64,000 nt of DNA, taken from an uncultured bacterium (GTDB lineage: Bacteria; Calescibacteriota; Calescibacteriia; Calescibacteriales; Calescibacteriaceae). The DNA lies in NCBI GenBank assembly GCA_938036315.1, contig CALHPK010000006.1, forward strand, positions 124,001-188,000, written 5' to 3'. The notes beneath the pieces are model-generated. The model worked only from the letters and a program-made list of their open reading frames with translations. It was not told where the DNA came from and made no database searches. Both the position numbers and the translations under genes were made by a program. Shown here piece after piece: positions 8,172-14,118 of the stretch (the first letter of the stretch is position 1; each line of letters opens with the position of its first letter).

Positions 8172-8972
8172 TCAATTTTTCTTCTTTTTGCTTTTTTCCA
8201 GGAAATCTTTCATTTTCGATTTTGCTTGTTCCGATGATATCAAGGCCGAGCAGAATAGGGCTTCTGTTTTCAGATTATCTTCAAAATCTCCTCCAAGGGA
8301 TAGATTGCACAGTTCATTTATGTATCTTAGGGCTGTGGGATACTTTGACTCAAATTTTTTTAAGAATTTTATTGATGTGCTGATGAGTTCTTCTTGAGTT
8401 TCACAAATTTCATCGACGATACCGAGTCCGTATGCCTCTTCGGCTGAGATATGTTTCCCTTCCATTATAATTCTTTTTGCTTTTTGTGGACCTACCAATC
8501 TTGAGAGTCTTTGGGTACCGCCGTATCCTGGGATTATTCCGAGGTTTATTTCTGGGAGTCCGAGTTTTGCGCTTTTTGTGGCGATTCTGAAGGTGCAAGA
8601 TAAGGCTAGTTCAAAACCACCGCCTAATGCATAGCCGTTTATCGCTGCGATAGTTATGAATTTTGAATTTTCTATCTTTGATAAGATTCTCTGACCTCTT
8701 CGCAGATACTCGTATGCCTGATGGAAGTTTTCAAGATTATAAAGCTCTTGAATGTTAGCTCCTGCAGAAAATGCTTTACCTTCTCCAGTTATGATCACTC
8801 CAGAGTATCTCAAATACCATATCTTTTCTATTACATCTTCTAACTCTGCCAAGAGTTTTGATTCAAGAGCATTTAAAGTTTCTGGAGAATTAAGCGTTAT
8901 TATGAAAATTCCTTCTTTTTCGTCAATTTTTAATTTTTCGTACTGATATTGAGCTGGGCTATTTTGGTTCAT
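8172..8972 (-). CDS. enoyl-CoA hydratase/isomerase (crotonase family)
   Basis: This 266-residue crotonase-fold protein has the CoA/oxyanion-hole segments GKAFSAGANIQEL (near residues 63-75) and NGYALGGGFELALSC (near 110-125). The two catalytic glutamates of true hydratases are in place (GGGFE and LPEINLGIIPGYGGTQ). It probably hydrates crotonyl-CoA or a related 2-enoyl-CoA to the 3-hydroxyacyl-CoA in the cytoplasm. It lies about 20 bp after the crotonyl-CoA reductase-type gene and next to the HAD gene, which fits short-chain acyl-CoA metabolism. Substrate chain length cannot be read from the sequence. Confidence 0.92.
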   Translation of the reverse strand: MNQNSPAQYQYEKLKIDEKEGIFIITLNSPETLNALESKLLAELEDVIEKIWYLRYSGVIITGEGKAFSAGANIQELYNLENFHQAYEYLRRGQRILSKIENSKFITIAAINGYALGGGFELALSCTFRIATKSAKLGLPEINLGIIPGYGGTQRLSRLVGPQKAKRIIMEGKHISAEEAYGLGIVDEICETQEELISTSIKFLKKFESKYPTALRYINELCNLSLGGDFEDNLKTEALFCSALISSEQAKSKMKDFLEKSKKKKN

Positions 8973-8992
8973 TTATTTGTAATTTTATTTAT

Positions 8993-10183
8993 TCATTCAT
9001 TTGCATCTTGAATTTGTACTTTAATAACCATTTTTCCAAAATGCTTATTTTCATACATAAGTTGGTGTGCAAGGGGGGTTTCTTCGAATTCAAAAACTTG
9101 TGATACGATTGGTTTTATCTTCTTTTGGATTATGAGCTCGTTGGCTTCCCATGCGTCGTAAGCGTTAGCGAAATGGGAGCCTATTATTTCCTTCTGCCTC
9201 ATCCAAAGATATCTCACATCAAAAAGCAGATTATAACCTGTTGTAGCTCCGCATATTACTATTCTTCCAAACCTATCACAGACATAAACACTTGTTGGAA
9301 ATGTTTCATATCCGACATGCTCAAAGACAATATCTGGGTCGCGCCCTCCTGTGAGCTCTCTTATTTTATTACCGAATCTTTTTATTTCCTCAAATGTCTT
9401 ACTATCGATGACTCCGTTTTTAGGAGCTATATCGAATTCCGACCTATTGATGAATAGTTCTGCGCCGAGTTCCCTTAGAATTTCTGCCTTGGAAGGTGAT
9501 GAGACAACACACACAGGTATAGCTCCAACAAGTTTGCAAATCTGGACAGCAAAGATCCCGAGTCCCCCTGCTGCTCCCCAAATCAGAACGACTTCACCCG
9601 GTTTGATTCTTGCTCTTCTGACAAGCATTCTGTAGGCTGTAAAGTATGTGAGCCCGTAGCTTGCGGCTTCGACCCAACTCAGATGTTTGGGTTTAGGAAG
9701 AACCTGCTGGGCTTGAACAAGACAAAATTGAGCAAATGATCCCCAGTTTGTTTCATAAGCCCATATCCTCTGGTTCTTGCAGGCCATCGGATCGAATCCG
9801 TTGCACTCTGGACACTGCCCGCATGACTGGTTGCAGTGGAGAACCACTTCATCTCCAACTTTGCAGTTTTTAACCCCAGGTCCCACTTCCCACACAATAC
9901 CCGATGCATCCGATCCCCCTATATGAAAATCATATCCTGTGTATTTCATTATATTAACCGGTTTACCTAAGGATGCCCAGACTCCATTGAAGTTTACTCC
10001 TGCCGCTTTAACAAGAACAAGAACCTGTCCTGGTCCTGGTTTTGGTACATCTATTTCTTCAATTTTCATTGCTTTTATCGGCTCACCTAATCTATCCGGT
10101 CGTATCACAACCGCTTTCATTTTTTTTACAGGGGTTCCAGGTTCAACATCTACTTTACCTAAAGGTAATATTTCTACTGCCAT
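8993..10183 (-). CDS. ccr: crotonyl-CoA carboxylase/reductase-type zinc-less MDR enzyme
   Basis: The product is a medium-chain dehydrogenase/reductase of about 396 residues. It has the Ccr-typical stretches NFNGVWASLG, GSDASGIVWEVGPGVK, QRIWAYETNWGSFAQF, VQAQQVLPKPKHLSW, the NADPH motif WGAAGGLGIFAVQ, and GSHFANAYDAWEANEL. Ccr reduces and carboxylates crotonyl-CoA to ethylmalonyl-CoA; close relatives reduce acryloyl-CoA without CO2. The Asn, Glu and His that bind CO2 in Ccr appear conserved (NFNGVW, AYET, GSHFAN), which favours carboxylation, but I matched these from memory. I chose the ATG at 10183 because GGAGGT lies 7 bases before it; the TTG 15 bases earlier overlaps that site. It heads the minus-strand operon. 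Confidence 0.85.
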   Translation of the reverse strand: MAVEILPLGKVDVEPGTPVKKMKAVVIRPDRLGEPIKAMKIEEIDVPKPGPGQVLVLVKAAGVNFNGVWASLGKPVNIMKYTGYDFHIGGSDASGIVWEVGPGVKNCKVGDEVVLHCNQSCGQCPECNGFDPMACKNQRIWAYETNWGSFAQFCLVQAQQVLPKPKHLSWVEAASYGLTYFTAYRMLVRRARIKPGEVVLIWGAAGGLGIFAVQICKLVGAIPVCVVSSPSKAEILRELGAELFINRSEFDIAPKNGVIDSKTFEEIKRFGNKIRELTGGRDPDIVFEHVGYETFPTSVYVCDRFGRIVICGATTGYNLLFDVRYLWMRQKEIIGSHFANAYDAWEANELIIQKKIKPIVSQVFEFEETPLAHQLMYENKHFGKMVIKVQIQDANE

Positions 10184-10356
10184 ACTCTTTACCTCCAATA
10201 CGAATTTTACTGGATTACTTTAATTCCTATTTAATTAATTTTTCTATTATGACCGATCTATTTTTGCAATTATTTTTAGGATGAACTTTGGTGCTTTTGT
10301 ATTATTTGTGAGTTCTGAACCCGGGGCGATTGTAGGATAACCTATTGCGGGATTGC

Positions 10357-10398
10357 TCGGCAATTAAGAAACTCAAATCGGCAAATAAGAAACTCAAA
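10357..10398. repeat. 21-bp tandem duplication before the aspartokinase gene
   Basis: Two adjacent 21-bp copies, 10357-10377 and 10378-10398, match at 20 of 21 positions (TCGGCAA...AAGAAACTCAAA). They lie in the divergent spacer between the Ccr-type gene and the aspartokinase gene, roughly where an aspartokinase promoter would be expected. Confidence 0.85.
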
Positions 10399-10439
10399 AA
10401 AGAGTAAATCGTATTTGTATCTATTATTTATTTTTGAAA

Positions 10440-11228
10440 ATGAGAAAAGGCGGGAAGATAATAGTACAGAAGTTTGGAGGCACATCGGTTGCTAACTTTG
10501 ACAGAATGAGAAGGGCTGTAAGTCATGTTATAAGGGAGTATAGTAAAGGTAACAAAGTTGTGGTTGTTGTGTCCGCAATGGCAGGTGAGACAGATCGTCT
10601 TTTGAATCTTGGAAAATCAGCTACAGAAAAAATATACCCCGATGAGCTTGATGTAGTAGCGTCAACCGGAGAGCAGATCTCATCTGCCATATTCTCTATG
10701 ATACTTAGAGAAAATGGTATAAATGCAAAGTCTTTTCTCGCTCATCAAATAAGGATATTGACAGATGATAATTTTACCGATGCAAGAATAGTAAAGATAG
10801 AAACTGATAAGCTTATGGATTTTATAAATTCGGGAGGAGTCCCAGTAGTTGCCGGGTTTCAGGGTGTCACCACTGATGGAAGGATAACTACCATAGGAAG
10901 AGGAGGATCTGATACAACAGCTGTTGCAGTTGCTTCCGCTATAAAAGCCTATATATGTGAAATATATACCGATGTTTCAGGAGTCTTTACTACAGATCCT
11001 AACCTTGTTCAGAATGCGAAAAAAATAAACTTTGTATCCTATGAAGAAATGATGGAATTAGCATCACTGGGAGCAAAAGTCTTGCAGATAAGGAGCGTGG
11101 AGATAGGGGCAAGATTTGGCATACCAATTCATGTCAGAAATACATTCTCAGATGAACTTGGAACTTTGGTGTGTTATCCGGAGAGGATTCAAGAGTTGAA
11201 AGAGTTCTACAAAATCAGTTCATTATAA
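10440..11228 (+). CDS. aspartate kinase catalytic domain without ACT domains
   Basis: The roughly 262-residue protein covers the amino-acid kinase domain: KFGGTSV at the N-terminus, VVSAMAGETDRLL, STGEQISSA, GFQGVTTDGRITTIGRGGSDTTA and YTDVSGVFTTDPN. Normal aspartokinases are 400 or more residues because two ACT regulatory domains follow; here the protein stops soon after RNTFSDELGTLV. The enzyme would phosphorylate aspartate for Lys/Thr/Met synthesis but should lack the usual lysine/threonine feedback site. A separate ACT subunit elsewhere is possible. ATG 10440 is preferred to the TTG 6 bases upstream. There is no Shine-Dalgarno, so it may be leaderless. The gene is monocistronic. Confidence 0.9.
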   Translation: MRKGGKIIVQKFGGTSVANFDRMRRAVSHVIREYSKGNKVVVVVSAMAGETDRLLNLGKSATEKIYPDELDVVASTGEQISSAIFSMILRENGINAKSFLAHQIRILTDDNFTDARIVKIETDKLMDFINSGGVPVVAGFQGVTTDGRITTIGRGGSDTTAVAVASAIKAYICEIYTDVSGVFTTDPNLVQNAKKINFVSYEEMMELASLGAKVLQIRSVEIGARFGIPIHVRNTFSDELGTLVCYPERIQELKEFYKISSL

Positions 11229-11305
11229 ATAAGTGAAGTGAATCGTGAAATGGCTGAAGCGTATCGGGTTAGGAGTTATTACTCTGACAGTAGAAGTTAT
11301 TCTAT

Positions 11306-11339
11306 GATGTCCTATATTATCGGATGTTCTATATTATCG
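11306..11339. repeat. 17-bp tandem duplication after the aspartokinase gene
   Basis: GATGTCCTATATTATCG (11306-11322) is followed directly by GATGTTCTATATTATCG (11323-11339), one mismatch. It lies in the spacer between the aspartokinase stop and the convergent ZIP transporter gene. Confidence 0.85.
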
Positions 11340-11340
11340 G

Positions 11341-11359
11341 TAGATACTTAGTGTAAGCT
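11341..11359. repeat. left copy of 19-bp direct repeat flanking the ZIP gene
   Basis: TAGATACTTAGTGTAAGCT matches TAGATACGTAGTGTAAACT at 12119-12137 at 17 of 19 positions. The two copies bracket the ZIP transporter gene exactly, about 780 bp apart. Confidence 0.7.
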
Positions 11360-11381
11360 GATTGGATTCAGTGTATATGTT

Positions 11382-12116
11382 TTAGTGTCCCAAAAACTCT
11401 ACTATTGTGAATATAAGTATGGCGCCAGCCCCGAATAATGCAAAATCTTTTATTGAACTGAGAAGTGGTATAAAATCGTGTATGGCTACATAGGTGAGAA
11501 TTCCAGCAGAAACTGGCGCAAAGATATGTCCAACATCAGAAGAAAAAAGTACAAGTGTAGCCCCTAGTATATTGAAAGCAGATGTCAAAAATATGAAAGC
11601 TATAGATCTTTTCTTGTTATGATCTGAGTATATGAAACTGAGAATCAATCCATCTGTTACTTTGTGAGCTAGGATAGGTAGCAGAGATACAAAAAAATTC
11701 TTTGAAAACAATAGAAAACCACCCATGAAAAATCCATCTGAAATGTAGTGTAATCCTAGTCCAGTTACAACTGTAACCCTAAAAGGATCTTCACAAGACC
11801 AGCAAGAAAGTTCATTTTCTCTGTATGTAAGGTGGTGACTTTTAAGGAAGCTCAATTTATCAAGTATGATAGATATAACTACTCCAAGGAACATAAGAGT
11901 ATGGGAGAAGTTATCAGAATTATGAAGCGATTCAGGAATAATCCGTAAAAAAACTGCTGATAGAATTACTCCAGAAGCAAAGCTGAAGATTTCTTTCTTC
12001 CTTAAGATAGCAAGATTTAAAAAGAGTAAAGCTGATAGTACTGGTATAGAAAACAGTACTGCTGAGATTATAATCCATTTTAAAATTATCTCAAGCTGAC
12101 CAATCATAAGATACAT
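11382..12116 (-). CDS. ZIP-family metal transporter-like membrane protein
   Basis: This 244-residue protein has about eight hydrophobic segments. It has the ZIP hallmarks in order: IPESLHNS after TM3, GLGLHYISDG in TM4 (canonical HNxPEG) and LAHKVTDGLILS in TM5 (canonical HExPHE/G). Each metal-site His is retained, but the canonical Glu residues are replaced by Asp or missing, so metal preference may differ from Zn. ZIP proteins move divalent metals into the cytoplasm. The gene is monocistronic and bracketed by a 19-bp direct repeat. The start codon lies inside a small tandem duplication (12109-12130). Confidence 0.82.
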   Translation of the reverse strand: MYLMIGQLEIILKWIIISAVLFSIPVLSALLFLNLAILRKKEIFSFASGVILSAVFLRIIPESLHNSDNFSHTLMFLGVVISIILDKLSFLKSHHLTYRENELSCWSCEDPFRVTVVTGLGLHYISDGFFMGGFLLFSKNFFVSLLPILAHKVTDGLILSFIYSDHNKKRSIAFIFLTSAFNILGATLVLFSSDVGHIFAPVSAGILTYVAIHDFIPLLSSIKDFALFGAGAILIFTIVEFLGH

Positions 12117-12137
12117 AGTAGATACGTAGTGTAAACT
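12109..12137. repeat. 11-bp tandem duplication overlapping the ZIP start codon and right flanking repeat
   Basis: AGATACATAGT (12109-12119) and AGATACGTAGT (12120-12130) are adjacent, with one mismatch. The first copy contains the ATG of the minus-strand ZIP gene (12114-12116). The segment 12119-12137 is also the right copy of the 19-bp repeat found at 11341-11359. Confidence 0.75.
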
Positions 12138-12236
12138 TAGTAGATCTACAATAATAATTCTAATCTATAATTAAGATTTCAATGATTCTTTCTTTTTCAT
12201 TATTATGGCGTTTATTTTATTTTAATCTTATAAGTT

Positions 12237-12538
12237 GGGTGAGAAATTGACCATTATAGATTAAGATCTTTTGTAGGGAAGGTGCGTAGTCTATAGGTAT
12301 TCCGTAGGCTATATCTTTGAAACACCTGAATTGTAGCCATTGCGGGCTAAAGTGTAACCTATCTTAGCCTTGAATCGTTCAACATGCTCTCTTCTAAAAA
12401 ATTGTAAGTTCGGCGGAGGGGAATTCGCTGGTTTTACCTCTTTGAAGGGTGCATTTGAGGGGTACATCCTTTAGATTACCAACTTTGTTTGGCTTGCTGA
12501 TAGGGAGAGTTTTGAAGAGAAGAATTAATTTCTCACCC
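12237..12538 (+). ncRNA. candidate structured non-coding RNA (strand and identity uncertain)
   Basis: This 302-nt stretch lies in a 606-nt gap without any convincing gene (12117-12722). Its ends form a perfect 12-bp helix: GGGTGAGAAATT at 12237-12248 pairs with AATTTCTCACCC at 12527-12538. Inside I can draw AGGTG/CACCT enclosing a TAGTCTA/TAGGCTA hairpin, GGCTAA/TTAGCC, and AAGGGTG/CATCCTT. The segment is visibly richer in G+C than its flanks, as RNA genes are in AT-rich genomes. I looked for RNase P (no GAGGAAAGUC or ACAGAA), tmRNA (no tRNA-like ends or tag), SRP and 6S signatures and found none. The plus strand is assumed because the G-rich end would be 5' and an extended -10-like AT tract precedes it. 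Confidence 0.45.
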
Positions 12539-12722
12539 GGTGTATTTAAAAAAATTTATATTATTTATTTTACTATACGTAATATCTTTTTCTTTTATAA
12601 TTTTGTATGATTTCATCGGGGGTAAGGTAGGCTGGGTTCTACTCCCGGCTGTGGAAAAATGAAAAATAGATAGGTCATTAATTTTTAATTTCCCAGAGGA
12701 AGTTGAGAATATTATAAAGAGC
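12539..12722 (+). promoter_or_regulatory. leader region of the Rsm22-like gene with -10 box and hairpin
   Basis: TATAAT at 12596-12601 is followed by a hairpin in which CGGGGGTA pairs with TACTCCCG (about 12617-12650, one G-U pair), in an otherwise AT-rich region. AGAGGAAG at 12695-12702 resembles a ribosome-binding site, but no ATG/GTG/TTG in the downstream frame lies at a normal distance from it. The hairpin could be a cis-regulatory leader; it matches no riboswitch class I know. Confidence 0.3.
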
Positions 12723-13889
12723 TTGATTTATACTTGGAGAAGAGATTATTTGTATAAACTTGCAAAGTCAAGCTTTGAGCTTGCAGAACAATTTCAAAAA
12801 GGGATTTCTTTTCCTATAGATTACCAAACTATTATACCATATTTTTTTTACTTTTTCCCAAAAACTTTTTCAGCCAATGTCTTTGTCATAAAAAGTGCGC
12901 GTGATATTATAGAGGAAATCATTGCTAGTAAAGATCATATAAATATATTTGAAATTTCGGCAGGTACCTGTTCTGGGATTTCGGCTTTTCTCTATCTACT
13001 TAAAAAGCAATACATTAAGCTCGGTAGAAATATCAGGCATAATAAAAAGTTAAATATCTTCGTTCAGGATATTTCAGAGTTAGCATTAGATCTCGGTATC
13101 AAGCAGATTGAGAAATTTCTACCGATTCAGGGTTTTGATGTGTCTCTGAGAAAGATTGTGGCAGATTCAACTAAATTGAATATCCATAAGGAAGTCGGAG
13201 AGAAAGCGGACATTGTGATAATTTCTTTTTCCCTCTATGATATTTTTGGTACGTCTGTTGAGGATATGATATCTTGGTGTAAGAAGATGATGAAATATAT
13301 AAGTGATAATGGTCTGTTTTTTATTGTTGAACCAGCAGTGAAGAATAGAAATTCTTTGTTTTTGATGAAGATAAGGGATGCTATGAGGGAGAATGTTATT
13401 TCGCCTTGTCCACACTACAAAGATTGTCCACTACTTCGAAGAGGGGATGACTGGTGTCATTTTGGTGTAAGATGGAAAGCTCCGGAGTATCTTGAAAGAG
13501 CTATGTATATGATCGGAGGGAGACCTCCAGATATAAACTTTTCTTATCTTACTTTATCGAAAAAATACAGGTTGGAAAATTTGCTAAAAATATCAAATGG
13601 AAGCAAACAAGATTTTCAGCATAAACCAGAACAAAATATGAAAATTATAAGGATTGTAAGTCATAGGTTAGAAGAGAAGGGGAGAATTCTTTTCTGGTCT
13701 TGTGAGGAATCTGGCAAATTTCTATATCAATTTCTCAAAAGGAATTCGTCCAAGACAGTTGAGGATGTATTCAGAATTGTCTCTGGAGACCTTATTGAAA
13801 TATCTGGTGTTGTAAAAAGAGAAAATTTCTATGAAATACTACCGAACTCAAATCTAAAAATAATCTTAAGGCTCTTTGATCTTGATTAA
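12723..13889 (+). CDS. Rsm22-like (METTL17-type) ribosome-assembly methyltransferase family protein
   Basis: The protein is about 388 residues. A SAM-binding-like motif, FEISAGTCSGISAFL (near residues 79-93), belongs to a Rossmann methyltransferase domain. A cysteine segment, SPCPHYKDCPL...DDWCHFGVRW (near 224-250), is the hallmark of the Rsm22/METTL17 family, in which such cysteines bind an iron-sulfur cluster in the mitochondrial protein. The family acts in small ribosomal subunit assembly; the bacterial role is less clear. The start is uncertain: TTG 12723 has no ribosome-binding site, while the frame stays open to 12663 and encodes FPEEVENIIKSL, which resembles the family N-terminus. An ATT at 12711 sits at the right distance from AGAGGA. 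Confidence 0.8.
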   Translation: MIYTWRRDYLYKLAKSSFELAEQFQKGISFPIDYQTIIPYFFYFFPKTFSANVFVIKSARDIIEEIIASKDHINIFEISAGTCSGISAFLYLLKKQYIKLGRNIRHNKKLNIFVQDISELALDLGIKQIEKFLPIQGFDVSLRKIVADSTKLNIHKEVGEKADIVIISFSLYDIFGTSVEDMISWCKKMMKYISDNGLFFIVEPAVKNRNSLFLMKIRDAMRENVISPCPHYKDCPLLRRGDDWCHFGVRWKAPEYLERAMYMIGGRPPDINFSYLTLSKKYRLENLLKISNGSKQDFQHKPEQNMKIIRIVSHRLEEKGRILFWSCEESGKFLYQFLKRNSSKTVEDVFRIVSGDLIEISGVVKRENFYEILPNSNLKIILRLFDLD

Positions 13890-14015
13890 AAATTCCGCGT
13901 TGGAACTTTTTACGCACTTGAGAAAAAAGAAGTACAAATAGAGTGTTCTTGAAAAGAATGCAGGAGGTAGTATATCTGATATTCTCTCTTGCTAAACCCT
14001 GACATACTGAATCTG

Positions 14016-14030
14016 CTTGCTCAAAGCAAG
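14016..14030. other. small perfect hairpin between the Rsm22-like and MopE-lipoprotein genes
   Basis: CTTGCT (14016-14021) and AGCAAG (14025-14030) form a 6-bp stem with a CAA loop. No T-tract follows, so it is not a convincing terminator. The remaining 230-nt spacer shows no gene. Confidence 0.35.
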
Positions 14031-14118
14031 AACAAATTGTATAAGCAAAAACAAAAAATGGGAAATTCGGTTAAATATCAAAAAGTGGCTCTAAACTCAA
14101 TATAGGAGATAAAAAAAT

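Noticed and set aside
12237..12538. RNase P, tmRNA, SRP or 6S RNA
   Set aside because: The core motifs of each were looked for on both strands and not found; kept as an unidentified candidate.
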